This document shows positions 12,239 through 22,599 of a stretch of DNA of 64,000 nucleotides, piece after piece (positions within the stretch are counted from its first letter, which is position 1; the number at the start of each line of letters is the position of its first letter). Source of the stretch: Hyaloscypha bicolor E. Taxonomy: Eukaryota > Ascomycota > Leotiomycetes > Helotiales > Hyaloscyphaceae. The DNA lies in NCBI RefSeq assembly GCF_002865645.1, contig NW_020194594.1, positions 806,001-870,000 on the forward strand, written 5' to 3'. A program made the position numbers and the translations under genes. The notes below the pieces were generated by a model. It searched no databases. It was not told the origin of the DNA and worked only from the letters and a program-made list of their open reading frames with translations.

Positions 12239-14878
12239 ATGTCCCACTTTCATCAAGGACACAACGTCGATGACGAAGGAGCGGCCGAACTAATCCCGGT
12301 AGGAGAGGAAGACTACGCACAGTCGGACGATACGCCGGCAGGGTACGAAGGCGATGGCCGCCTCATGGCCACGCGAGACGGCGTCCTTGGAAAACCGAAT
12401 GCAGAGTTAAGGGCAATCTGGCAGCAGTATTACATGGACACAAGTGGCAGTGGGAATGTGCTTCTGAGTGACCACAGCCTCAGACGGGGACTCAGCGGGC
12501 TTACAGCAGCTCCTGTCGAGGAAGTTGCCTTTACCTACGAGAAGGGAGAACGTTTGGATGTTTACGACGACAAGGCCACGTGCATTGACGTGGCAATCCA
12601 CTACATTACTGGCGCCGACTTCGCCGAGGTCATTCGACAGGAGAACGAAGGAGTCATGAGAGGGGCACCAGTCAAAAAGTCACCCACGTGGAAGGCGGCT
12701 ACGGCAGGCGATCTCTTGAAAGAAATCGAGGCTACCGAGGAACTCGAGTTCGACTTCAAGGACATGACGCCGCACATTCTCCAGCAGCGTAGAAACAGGC
12801 AAGGCAAGCAGGCTGCGAATAATGGAGCCGAATCTAAATCGAAAGTTAACATCAAGAGCGAGCGAGTGCACATAGTGAACGCGGATTCTCCAAAGCAGCA
12901 TTTCGATTTAGAGTGCCTTTGCATAGAGCTCCACGGAAATAGCCTCATGAATCTCATCTACAACTTCCGAACACTATTGTTGGAGAAAGGAACCAAAGCT
13001 CGCCGGAACGCAAACGAGATTATCCAGATTCTCGAAACTATGGTCGAAGATGCTCGGCGCTTGCTCTCTTGGAGCCCGATTATCGGCCGGATAGCTCACA
13101 GGCTGGCAATTCATAAGTCTACCTACACTCGATACGGCTGTGACAACGGCAAGGCTTTTTGGACCCTCGCCACCAGCCGGGGAATCGCGCTGACAGTCAA
13201 ACACAGCGTTTCATACCTCTCAGAATTGAAAGCGTCCAATTCCAAACTGGCCTTTGGCTCGATCAAACCAAAGGTAATGCAAATCGTGGTGCTATTGCTT
13301 TCCCTCCTCAACGACAGCGATCTCAAGCAACTCGAGAACATGTTAGAAGATCAATACCAACTCAAAGCGGACCGGAAGAGCATGGAACTTACCATCATGA
13401 AAGTCTTGACCCTGAGCAGTGTTGGCGCGCCGCTGTTCTTGTCATCGCTTCTCAGCTCCTTTGACGGGGGTCGTTGTGATACCCAGAAGTTCAAAGAGAA
13501 ATCGCAACGGGTAATAGCCTGGGACTCTTTTGTGTCGGCTATTACCAGAGAAGGCTGGATATTGCCAGGCTCCCTCATTAAGAAGAGGCTCAGAGATGAC
13601 AAGACATCCAATACCAAGGAGCAATCTTCTTGGAAGGTGAAATGGGACGAGTACACGGACACGGAAATCTTTAATCATCTCCAATATAACGGTGAGAAGA
13701 AGGAAGTCAACGACATTCCACCTCTGAAGCTCCAGTGTAAGGACTTTGAGATAGAGGAAGTTCTTGCTGATTTTCGAGACGGGAAAAAGTACGTGGTCGC
13801 CTTTAAAGACCTGGAGGGGATCACGTTGGCCTCTCCAGGCACGTATCAGCTTTCGGATCCAGAGTCCGGTGAAAAAAAAGATCTAAGGGTGGACACGGAA
13901 GATCAGTTTTTCGAGCTCAAAGACTTGTGGAACTCCATCAGGAAACTCTGTGTTTCCGTGAGTGAGCATGCACCCCGAGGAGAGATGCAGCGAAGCTGGA
14001 AAGTAGGCAACGCCCTCACTCGAGTGAAACGTTCCATGCTGGATGGGAAAGCTCGACCCGCCCGGGCTCCCCCCACGTGTTCCAGAATCGCGGGAAGAAG
14101 AGCCAAAAATACGACGACCATCGAGACTTCTGCCTCGGGACAGTGCCAGGAGATTGCCGTGTGCTGGTTCTTAGAGGGGGGGAAGATCACAAAGGCTGAG
14201 ATGCTTGAGGGCGTCCTGGAAGATTGGAATACACTTGACAAGACGGTAAAAGAGTTGAAGAGCTTCTCCGTCTCAACTCGCCGTAAAGTAGCCCAAGGGA
14301 AGGACAGGGTGAAGGGTAGCCAGGCCGCTACAGAGGAGACGAAGCTGCTCGACATGCTCGATCGCGAGCTTGAACGTATCAACCAAGAACTCCTCAAAAT
14401 GAATGAGAAGCGCCGACAACTGAGCCAGGAGCCCGACAAGGACGACGAACCCATCGCTCGCGTGCACTTCCCAAATCCGGTCCACTACAAGCAGGACATG
14501 CCATGGCTCTGCTTCCGTATGAATCTCGATAGAGAGGGGGCCGGTCTCGAGGTGTGGGCCGACTTGTACAAGATTTGCGAGCCGCCCAGATGGAGGGCCA
14601 GCATGGGTGAGGTGTCTATCCAACACCTGAATAAAAGGAGGACACTAGGGGTGGTACCGCTGGACCCAGTCCCCGAATCGCAGCGTAAGCGCGAAATCAC
14701 AAAGCACGACAAAGTACTTCTCCTGGGTGGGCTAGTTGTGGTAATAAATCGAAAGGAGAGAGTTGTTAACTACCTCAAACTCACCTCGCTCGATATTATA
14801 AAGGACGATGATGAATCGGGGAGATCGGAGGACGAGTCGGAGGATGAGAAATTAAACCCTATGATAAAATTGCTTTAA
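12239..14878 (+). CDS. Large intronless orphan protein (879 aa)
   Basis: One uninterrupted frame encodes 879 aa from an ATG reading MSHFHQGHNVDDEGAAEL. The frame is open back to 11981, but the extra 86 residues look like antisense composition, so 12239 is preferred. I do not recognise a family. There is an acidic N-terminus, a basic patch (RRNRQGKQ) near residue 185, long helical stretches (about 220-400), a Lys/Glu-rich predicted coiled coil near 720-770 (LDMLDRELERINQELLKMNE), and a very acidic C-terminus (DDDESGRSEDESEDE). I see no signal peptide, membrane helix, transposase DDE triad or reverse-transcriptase motif. The stop codon directly abuts AT-rich RIP DNA at 14880, and the gene sits in a GC-normal island between RIP blocks. 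Long uninterrupted coding in such a setting suggests selection or recent arrival. Confidence 0.7.
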   Translation: MSHFHQGHNVDDEGAAELIPVGEEDYAQSDDTPAGYEGDGRLMATRDGVLGKPNAELRAIWQQYYMDTSGSGNVLLSDHSLRRGLSGLTAAPVEEVAFTYEKGERLDVYDDKATCIDVAIHYITGADFAEVIRQENEGVMRGAPVKKSPTWKAATAGDLLKEIEATEELEFDFKDMTPHILQQRRNRQGKQAANNGAESKSKVNIKSERVHIVNADSPKQHFDLECLCIELHGNSLMNLIYNFRTLLLEKGTKARRNANEIIQILETMVEDARRLLSWSPIIGRIAHRLAIHKSTYTRYGCDNGKAFWTLATSRGIALTVKHSVSYLSELKASNSKLAFGSIKPKVMQIVVLLLSLLNDSDLKQLENMLEDQYQLKADRKSMELTIMKVLTLSSVGAPLFLSSLLSSFDGGRCDTQKFKEKSQRVIAWDSFVSAITREGWILPGSLIKKRLRDDKTSNTKEQSSWKVKWDEYTDTEIFNHLQYNGEKKEVNDIPPLKLQCKDFEIEEVLADFRDGKKYVVAFKDLEGITLASPGTYQLSDPESGEKKDLRVDTEDQFFELKDLWNSIRKLCVSVSEHAPRGEMQRSWKVGNALTRVKRSMLDGKARPARAPPTCSRIAGRRAKNTTTIETSASGQCQEIAVCWFLEGGKITKAEMLEGVLEDWNTLDKTVKELKSFSVSTRRKVAQGKDRVKGSQAATEETKLLDMLDRELERINQELLKMNEKRRQLSQEPDKDDEPIARVHFPNPVHYKQDMPWLCFRMNLDREGAGLEVWADLYKICEPPRWRASMGEVSIQHLNKRRTLGVVPLDPVPESQRKREITKHDKVLLLGGLVVVINRKERVVNYLKLTSLDIIKDDDESGRSEDESEDEKLNPMIKLL

Positions 14879-15065
14879 ATATATACTAGTAGCTTTTTTT
14901 AGTACTTTCCCTAGCCTATTCAATAAATCTCTCAATTAGTAAGCACCTTATTCACTTGAGTTTTAGAACTAGTACTAGCTCTTCCTTTAGTAGTTATTTT
15001 AGCTTTATTTTAGAAAACTTATAAGGTTTTTATTATTAATTAGACCCTTATAGGGCCAGGTCCGT
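14879..15065. other. Short AT-rich block between genes
   Basis: About 190 bp of AT-rich, TA-containing sequence directly after the orphan gene's stop, moderately RIP-like and without coding content. It borders the truncated small gene to its right. Confidence 0.5.
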
Positions 15066-15096
15066 ACTTAAGGATCTAGTCCCTTAGAGATACTTG

Positions 15097-15505
15097 CTAA
15101 CTAAGCGTGCATGCTAATGATGAGAGTTTTGGTATTGTCCGAGCGCCTCTATTTTGAGTTAGTGGGGAGTCCGCTGCATCGTCGCCTAAAACCTCGTCCA
15201 GGAAGCTGTAGTCCACGGTGTAGATACCGCAGACGGCGAGACCCTGGGGTTTGCAGACGAGTCGGCCGTCCGGCAGTTCGACTGGACTGTCTGGCCGCGG
15301 AGGCTTCGTAGAATTGAATGCGATTCTGGCGGTTTCTGCGAGCTGGCTCTGGAGCTAAATTAGATACCATGGAAGCAATAGGGGAGGAATCCAACTTACG
15401 AAGGAGCTTGGCTAAGACGAGGTTAACCAAAGGAGATGACTTGTTGAGCTTGTTGAAGGCTTGACAGAGGCTGCTGAGGTATTGGAAAGGCGTTATGGTC
15501 GTCAT
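15097..15505 (-). CDS. Small, probably truncated fungal protein with an LPDGRLVCKP motif
   Basis: Read leftwards from ATG 15505, the N-terminus is MTTITPFQYLSSLCQAF. A frame change, probably an intron ending at the AG before 15350, leads to a clearly coding frame with VELPDGRLVCKPQGLAVCG followed by TVDYSFLDEVLGDD and a stop at 15097-15099. The Cys pair in LVC...AVC and the DYSFLDE segment recall a short conserved block that I associate with fungal proteins of unknown function. The donor is unresolved: GTAAGT after LLR gives the wrong phase, whereas GTTAAC after SSPL fits. At most about 110 aa result, and the C-terminal side faces the AT-rich block, so the protein may be a truncated copy. Confidence 0.45.
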
Positions 15506-16034
15506 TTGTTCTGCAAAAGGGAAGGACGAGGGGACCTCACTTTAAAGTGGCTCGCTACCGGAGGAAGTAGCAACAGATGGTCACGTGATGCCCCTTTTCA
15601 TCCCAAATTCTCTCTTTAATGGGTAAAATTTAGAAACCTGCGCGCGAACATAACTTCGCAGCTACGAGGTAGAATTTATTTGAGTATCTAAGTTTCAGAG
15701 CCATAGTCTCAAGTCAGTTCCCGTAACCTTAATCATCTGTTGGCACTTTGTACAATCGGATTTTAACCTGTTCCAGGGTTTCTTTGAACAAATTGATTAT
15801 CGATGCTTTCCTCATTTGATGCCCTATTTTTAGCCACACAATTCTGAACTTTTGGCTTCTCAGGTGTGCAACCTGCACTCGTTTTCAAATAATTACATTC
15901 AAAGTTGTCAAACCTGGAGGAAAAGCTGAAACTTGATTGACTTATAATCAAGGGTGATATCTTGGAAGAGTTTTCCTGGGCCTAATCGTTGAATCATCGA
16001 TCCTTCAGAAAAGAGTTGTGCCTTCAGATTCGGG
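15506..16034. other. Intergenic, nothing recognised
   Basis: Mixed-composition DNA between the truncated small gene and the oxidoreductase relic. Only short random frames of fewer than 70 codons are present. Confidence 0.5.
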
Positions 16035-17672
16035 TCACCAGGGTTTAACGCGCGCGGGCACACTTTTGAACACCGCAAGTAAGCCTGTCTCCCCAAACAA
16101 GATACCACCTTGGACTAGATGAGCAATTCCGCGTGCAACAAGGAAAATGCTCGCCATCCCTGAACCATTAAATCCAGCAAGAACGAAGTGGTCCGATTCC
16201 CCAAGGACCAGACCGACATGGGACTGGGAGTTCTCAGTGTAGCGCATTACTGTGGGTGGTTAGCCTGTAATCAGAACCAAGATATATACGAACGAGGAAA
16301 CGCACAGGTCAATATAACAGTCTAAAATCCATCAATTGTGTGAAACTACTTCCAGTCCAAATATGATCAAACTTTTCGTCTTCCAATCTAGACTCCAGCC
16401 ATGGAAATACCGTCTCATATATCCTTCATACCAACGGTCCTGGACACTTTCAATGAGTGTTCCGTCATCAACCATATCATACCACACACTCTCATCAGCA
16501 AGATACAGTAGCAGACCCCCACCAAGAATGATACTTCCATTGGATTGCGGCACGAGATGCCCGCGTGAAGATAGGCCGCCATTAATGTTATCAGTGTTCG
16601 CTAGTCGTACGTCAGATGAGGGTGGAGTAACCTTTGTATCTGGCGGGCTCTTGAGAGACGAAGTCTGTACAATAAGACAAGCTGTTCCCTGTCCTGGAGT
16701 GTTAGTATTCTTATACTGTGGAAGCAAGTTCAAGACTTATGCATTACTGACGAAAATGATCTTTTTCGCAAGCGTTATACCTTGTGGAATCTCAATAGCA
16801 GTGAAGCTTTTCGTGCTTGCCGCCTGAGGATTTGGCCAGCTTCCTTTTCGGATACTCATTCAATGCTAGTTGCAGGTGTGAGTGTGTTAAGTTAGCCACC
16901 AAGCTTGACAACGTGCTGAAGTAAAAGCCTGCACGAACTTGTAGTGCCAAGGCGAGACAGTAGGACAGCACGCAGCTGTTTTGGTGCTACGAACCGAAGT
17001 TACCTGTTGGATTTCAGTAACAATGTCGAAGGAGAGGGAGTTACTGTAAGAATTAGAAGTAATTGGAATTGCTCGTTGTTCCACTTACCTGTTCTGCAAT
17101 ATTACCCTTCAGAAATTGTATATATCCTGCCCACTCTAAATCACACTCTCTGCTCTCTTTCCTTACGAACTCCTGCTTTCCAGTAACGGTCTTATTCCAT
17201 TCTTTCTCTGCATCATTGGCATGGTACTCATCAAGAAAGACATCACATAGCCTCATGACCAACAGTTCGCACTCCTGTATCAAGGTCTTGTTAGACCTGT
17301 TCTGAGGTAGCTCGTTACTAGGCCGCCCAGGGACAATGACATTCTCAGCACAAACCTTCATCTTGTACATCAGTTCCCTAATAAAGAGAGGAATATGCTA
17401 CTAATTGTGGCTTTGCGTGTCCGCCATTGTGACCAGTTGCGCCTGAGCAGGCTTGTCGAGCTTCAAAGATGGCGCTGCTGGTGCTGGTGTCGGTGAGGTC
17501 TCGGCTCCTGCTAGGAGATGATAAGCGGTGCAAGCTCCCGACAGACCGCTCCAATAATGGCGACGGCGGTAATAGGTGGGACGGTTTGACTAGAGCAATA
17601 CTCGTCCAGAGCATGTGGCTGGGTACGCCAGCGAGGTGTTGTTGACGGTGCGTTGGGAGGCGAGAATGCGCC
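16035..17672 (-). pseudogene. Decayed FAD-dependent oxidoreductase (DAO family)
   Basis: Pieces in shifting frames reconstruct the order of a fungal FAD-dependent amine/amino-acid oxidoreductase: WRTQPHALDEY, the Rossmann strand ITAVAIIGA, then LSGACTAYHLLAG in another frame (a one-base loss near 17547 splits the GxGxxG loop), then FEARQACSGATGHNGGH in a third. Downstream come CDVFLDEYHANDAEKEW, a middle segment with WHYKFVQAF, and LLPQYKNTNTPGQGTACL preceded by an in-frame TAA at 16737-16739. WYDMVDDGTLIE and HFVLAGFNGSGMASIFL follow near the C-terminus. Some joins could be introns (for example after GNIAEQ), but at least two frameshifts and one stop remain. No plausible ATG is seen. A functional product is unlikely. 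Confidence 0.75.
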
Positions 17673-18014
17673 TGCTCAACGGTGGAGTTATTTTCAAAGG
17701 TAATCAGTAATTACCCATCAACTAATTTACCAAATTCAATAAAACATCTATAGACAAGATAGCGGAAAGTTGGGATTTAAATAGACGTGCAATTTCGAGG
17801 CATTTTGGCCGAAAATGCTGGCGGACCCTGAAGCGAGATGACGTGTGGCTACTCAGGGGGGCGTTAGCGGGTTGCATAAGTCAGACACAAAGCGGATGCC
17901 TTACGATCGATAGGAGTATAAGTGCTGATGAATAACTGAGCTAAACGTACTGATTGACAACTGACTTCTTTGAAATGGCAATCTCTCGCAGCTGGAAAAC
18001 AAAAGTACTTCTTT
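17673..18014. other. Intergenic left of the MITE
   Basis: No gene is visible. It ends at the 8-bp target duplication GGACTGGG (18015-18022). Confidence 0.5.
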
Positions 18015-18486
18015 GGACTGGGCAGTGTGTCAAATGAATAGATTAGATTAGAATACTGGCTAGTAATCTAATCTATTCATCAAAAATACCCACTAATTAT
18101 ATTCTAATCAGATTCCAATTAAGGTAATCATGAATATTCATGAATACTTTGATTACTCTACACGTGACTATTGCACGTGATATACTAACCTAATTAGGTA
18201 TGGCTCCCTATCTAGCATCGTCTTTGCAAGCCTTTCGCCTACTAATTAGGCAGCGAGGTGGCGCTAAGGCGACACTAGAGCGGGGCCTCTACTTAATTAG
18301 GCTAGTATATCACGTGCCACAGTCACGTGTAGAGTAATCAAAGTATTCATGAGTATTCATGATTATATATTCTAATCTAATCAAATTATTTAAGCATTGC
18401 GGTAATTATATTCTATTCAAGCTAATCATGAATATTCATGAATATTCGGAATACCTTGATTACTTTTTTGACACACTGGGACTGGG
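18015..18486. mobile_element. Non-autonomous hAT-like element (MITE) with 8-bp target duplication
   Basis: The element spans 18023-18478 (456 bp). It starts CAGTGTGTCAAA and ends with the reverse complement TTTGACACACTG. Perfect 8-bp direct repeats GGACTGGG flank it (18015-18022 and 18479-18486). A CAGTG-type end plus an 8-bp duplication is diagnostic of the hAT superfamily. Inside, arms of about 75 bp (18124-18198 and 18291-18365) form a strong palindrome carrying two CACGTG sites each. A second hairpin (GAATAGATTAGATTA and its complement) lies just inside the left end. There is no coding capacity, so it must depend on a transposase elsewhere. Confidence 0.88.
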
Positions 18487-18798
18487 TGCTCGGCACAGTG
18501 GGTTACACTGTGTGATAAATTCTACAACGTCTGGGACGTGTGGGGTAGGCTTTGAACACCCGAGCCAACATTTTAACACAGAGATACTTGAAATATTCAG
18601 TTTAACTTAGAAGGTTGAAAATGATGCCCACTTTTCTGTTTATCATGTGATACTGAACCTGCAAGCTTGCAGCCGCTATTCCTCATCAAGGCACCGCTTC
18701 AGCCACGTAGGCACCAACCCCGGCCTGAAATCCAACGTCAACTCTGATATCGTGCTCCCAAACCTCCACCTACATTCCATAAACTTAGGATCCACGCC

Positions 18799-19665
18799 AT
18801 GCCAAGTCTACTCACGATTCCCCGCGAGATTCGCGACCAGATTTACGATTGGATGTTGTCAGATACGCTCCCCTCTTCCCGAAGCCGAGAACTACAGCGA
18901 GAGCGCAAGACTATCGAATACTCTCGCTCCGACCCCGAAACCCTCTTTGGACAAGGGGCCATCCAATTTCCCGTGCATACATCATTGCCTCCTGCTCACG
19001 GGCTGCTCCACGCAGCACGACAAATCCGCCATGAGTTTCTGGACAGCATCAAGCGTCTCGGTGGTGTGAGATACAAAGTCGACTTGGTGGACCGCAAGGA
19101 CCGAGGAGTCTTAGCCCCCACTTGGATCTCTGTCCCTTGTTTGCCGTGCTTTGCAGACCGTATCGACGTGTTGGAGGTCCACTGGCGGGTGAGAAGCGGC
19201 AAAACAAGTAGTGTTGTCACATCTGTTGGAGAGTCTGATCATTTCAACTGCAACCAATTCAACGGATCCTTGGCTCTGCTCCAACGCTTTATTGAGCGAG
19301 GCATTTACTTGTTGTCCAAAAAGAAAAGGGTCAAGGTCCATATTGGAGTTCTGGAGATTCACCTGAATGCGGGGTGGGGGCCTGAGTTGTTTGGGTTTGA
19401 GGTAGAGGTTGACGAGTTTGCGGAGGCAGCTGGTTTGTTCTTGGATGATTATTTGCTAGGAGAGGACAGCTTTGTTGATGATGGCTTGATGAGACAGGAG
19501 TTTGATGCTCAATTTGAGATGCTTGTCGGTAAGATTGATAGGGTTCAAATGTATGCGAATGGTGCTCTCAAGCGAGAGTGGGAGTTACGAGATGCTATTG
19601 CGATGAGAGAGGCGCACAAGATAAATGCAGCTAGAAGAGGAGAACTGTCAGGAGATGAACACTAA
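18799..19665 (+). CDS. 2EXR/F-box-like fungal protein
   Basis: A single exon encodes 288 aa. The N-terminus, MPSLLTIPREIRDQIYDWML, is the LPxEIRxxIY-type segment that opens the many short fungal 2EXR/F-box-like proteins. A region listing local names and measurements (SLPPAHGLLHAARQIRHEF) follows, as is usual in this group. The rest is mixed alpha/beta with a Lys-rich strand (KKKRVKVHIGVLEIHLN) and acidic helices near residues 205-240. The biochemical role of the family is not established; a protein-interaction adaptor is a guess. It lies about 320 bp right of the hAT-like element. Confidence 0.7.
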   Translation: MPSLLTIPREIRDQIYDWMLSDTLPSSRSRELQRERKTIEYSRSDPETLFGQGAIQFPVHTSLPPAHGLLHAARQIRHEFLDSIKRLGGVRYKVDLVDRKDRGVLAPTWISVPCLPCFADRIDVLEVHWRVRSGKTSSVVTSVGESDHFNCNQFNGSLALLQRFIERGIYLLSKKKRVKVHIGVLEIHLNAGWGPELFGFEVEVDEFAEAAGLFLDDYLLGEDSFVDDGLMRQEFDAQFEMLVGKIDRVQMYANGALKREWELRDAIAMREAHKINAARRGELSGDEH

Positions 19666-20156
19666 TAGCTATTTGAGACATTACGGCCGAAGGTATTTCG
19701 ATCATCCGAGAAGCGGGTAAGAAAAAGAAGTTCAGGTCTTCCACAAAACCTACAATATTCGAATATCTACTATCTAGCCTTCAAATTTTCCTAGGATAAA
19801 TGAGTTAATCTATGAAAGTCCGTCTATAAGGATGCTGATAGCCGTCCCGCACAGGGATGGAAGGGAGAAAATTACCCGTCGCCGAGGAGAGAAAACAGCG
19901 GTCAAGCATCTGAATAACAAGTAACTTAGAAAGTAAGAGATATTGATGTGTTGACAGGTGGTGAATTATAAGATGGGATGAGAACTCATTGAAAATAACT
20001 GGACAGGGGCTCGGTTAGGTTTGTGTGACTCAAAATCTGTCACCCAATATTCAAAGACTACCTCTAAATTGTGATTTCTATCTCCACTTATGTGAACAAT
20101 TTCATAGCGGAGATAAAGATGAGTTCCGTGATATCGCACGCTGCCTTGATTTTTAT
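19666..20156. other. Convergent intergenic region
   Basis: Lies between the 3' ends of the 2EXR-like gene and the membrane-protein gene. No additional gene is seen. Confidence 0.5.
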
Positions 20157-21224
20157 TTATACACCGTTGTGATCCAAATGAAACCAACCCAGGCCTGTTT
20201 CTACGGCTGAAAACGTAATACCAAGGAGAGCCAAGAGCATCATGAGATATGTATAAATCTTGTACCGCATTGCCTGAATACAGGGAACAAGTGTCGTCCG
20301 ACTTTGACCTCTAAGTACGTAAAAAGAATGTATAGTAAAAGCGCTGACCGTAAGAACTGTATAGAAGACTCTTTCCAGCAAGTTGGAGGCGTAAATGCAA
20401 TCACCAGGGACCCATGTAGTAAACAAGATATCTGTGCATGAGTAGAGAGCATATCCAGCCAATCCCGCCATGGAGCAGATCCACCAAGAGCGAAATATGA
20501 CTCCCCTCCGGCCCCAAGCACTGTAAAGTTCTTCCGAGACCCGAGCTTCGAACGGCGTTGTCATAATGGAACCATCGCAGTTGCTGAACGGCAAATAGGC
20601 ACCCTCGTCAGACAGCCAGAATGCAGATTGCAGCCTAAACAATCCTATGACCGCGAGCGGCGCAAAGAAGTCCGCTAAATCGGACATGGAGCCGTTTGTC
20701 ACAACGATAAAAACAGAATAAGCGCCTTGAATTGTCATGGTGATGGTCGCGAGTGTAGAGCCAGACAGGAAATCGACATGTGTTGAATTCAGGAGTTTAG
20801 AGGGGAAGTTCCTGCTCCTGATCATGATTACCTCCGACCCATCCCAGTGTTCGCCATCCCAGAAAAGAGCGTTCGTGGCAGCCAAGTCTTCTCTGCTCCA
20901 GCTTTTCGAGCGCAATCGTCGGTCGGCGATTGCGTGGTAGCGCCATAATATCGAGCTTGGATTGAAATGTGAGAGTCGTTCCGACCATGGTGGCTTCTCC
21001 AGGCTCTCTTTACCTCCGATGATGGTTGGCGATGGAACCCCTGCTGCTATGTGGACGATTAAAGGGGCGAGACAGGCAGTAAGTAGATTTAACCATTGGG
21101 ATGCTGGAACTGAAGGTGACTGATGATTGAATGGGCAGATGCGAGACGTTGGGTGTGGCGGAAGAGGCTCAGAGAGAGAAGGTACGGCTTGGAAGAGGAG
21201 GGCGGCAAGATAATAAAGCGACAT
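20157..21224 (-). CDS. Polytopic fungal membrane protein, function unknown
   Basis: 355 aa from the ATG at 21224 (MSLYYLAALLFQAVPSLS). The frame is open further upstream, but this start gives a signal-anchor-like hydrophobic N-terminus. About six further hydrophobic segments follow: LNLLTACLAPLIVHIAAG, a segment in TITMTIQGAYSVFIVV, FFAPLAVIGLF, SWWICSMAGLAGYALY, VFYTVLTVSAFTIHSFYVL and TYLMMLLALLGITF. Between the first two lies a soluble stretch with FNPSSILWRYHAIADRRL and AATNALFWDGEHWDGSE, which I recall as a conserved block of uncharacterised ascomycete integral membrane proteins. No transporter signature is recognised. The gene appears intronless. Confidence 0.68.
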   Translation of the reverse strand: MSLYYLAALLFQAVPSLSEPLPPHPTSRICPFNHQSPSVPASQWLNLLTACLAPLIVHIAAGVPSPTIIGGKESLEKPPWSERLSHFNPSSILWRYHAIADRRLRSKSWSREDLAATNALFWDGEHWDGSEVIMIRSRNFPSKLLNSTHVDFLSGSTLATITMTIQGAYSVFIVVTNGSMSDLADFFAPLAVIGLFRLQSAFWLSDEGAYLPFSNCDGSIMTTPFEARVSEELYSAWGRRGVIFRSWWICSMAGLAGYALYSCTDILFTTWVPGDCIYASNLLERVFYTVLTVSAFTIHSFYVLRGQSRTTLVPCIQAMRYKIYTYLMMLLALLGITFSAVETGLGWFHLDHNGV

Positions 21225-22599
21225 TAGAAGTGTCTTATTTGAAAGGTTGCGTTTGAACGGTAGTTCTGTTACCTTTGAAAGCAGAGTAAATCGCTTTCGA
21301 ACAGAAGATGGGACGTAAAAAGTTGCAGGTTGCGTACCCACACCTACTATGCGGGGGTGTTTTGCTCGTAGTTTGGGGCCTTTGTAGAGCAGGGGAGCGC
21401 TGAGTATACAGGTGGAGATTTTGTGCAGTGTGAGTTCCTGAATGTTGGTCCACATGGAATATCCCACGAGGTTCTCAAACTGGAAAGATGGAAAAATTCA
21501 ACGCCAAAATTATAGAATGGGAAAAGACATCAGCCATTCAGGCTGTGCTAAACGCCATATCGAATTCCTGAAGGTTGTATTGGTTCGTTGGCCATTATCG
21601 CCATCACCTTATGGAGGTTGCCGAAGTATTGAGTCTCATGCATAAGCCTCTTTCTTGTGATGAGGTGTGCTGTATGATGCATACGCGCCACAGTGTGCCA
21701 AGGCTGAGACGCAAGACTTGGGGCTGGTGATTGTGACGGCCAAACATGAGGGCAGTATCCTGACCTGGGTCATCAGGACAATGCAATTCTAGAGGGCGAA
21801 ACTTCTTCCATGGCGGTTATCCAGAAGTCGAGATCTTTACAAAGTACTCGAATCTCTGGAACATCTGTTTTAGAGAACGTCAGAAATATTTCCACGAAAA
21901 TCATGGTGCGAGGTTAAACGTTTGCTAATAATAGCATACCTGAAATTCCTAGCAATTGCCCCGAAAATTGCTCACTAGCACTCCACCAACCGTGAACCTA
22001 TGTATTAGCAACCTGCTTCGAGAATCGCCCTTTTCCCACCCGATGTGCATTTGATCTTCTCCTGCCCTACCTGCAATATAAAGTGTTCTTAGGTTTGACT
22101 TCTTAGACATTAACAAATACGCAACTTACCTATTTGAGACACACCCAAGCGACAACCCCTCTCATTCCTCTTAATTCCCTCCCTGGGCTCAACACATGCG
22201 CGTCTTAAGCTCATGCACACCTGCTTCGCGTCCATATTAGACAAATCCCTAGTCCAACTTCTCCTTCTGGCCCACAGAGCACACAGGCAATCTTGTGGCT
22301 CTAGAGATACTAATTCAAAAAGCCGAAGTCGTAATAATCACCCAAGCGATTTCGAGCCCCTGTAAACCTTCGTACTTTGTCATCGTGGAAAAAGCCACCC
22401 CGGACCAAGTCTCAATAAAGCCCTCCTCTTTTCTCTCGCAGAAGGCTGTGGCCTTCATGTGTCGAATGGGGAAACGGCGTGCTTGTCCCAGACATTCCGA
22501 ATTACGCAAATAGCGTCTTACTGAACAACATTGTGCAGAGGTTCATACAGAGCTCGGTTTGAGACTAGAGCCGATGTATATGGAAAAGTGTCAACTGTT
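21225..22599. other. Intergenic, nothing recognised
   Basis: About 1.4 kb of mostly GC-normal DNA with only short, unrelated frames on both strands (for example near 22295-22513). No motifs or splice-consistent coding stretches were found. Confidence 0.45.
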
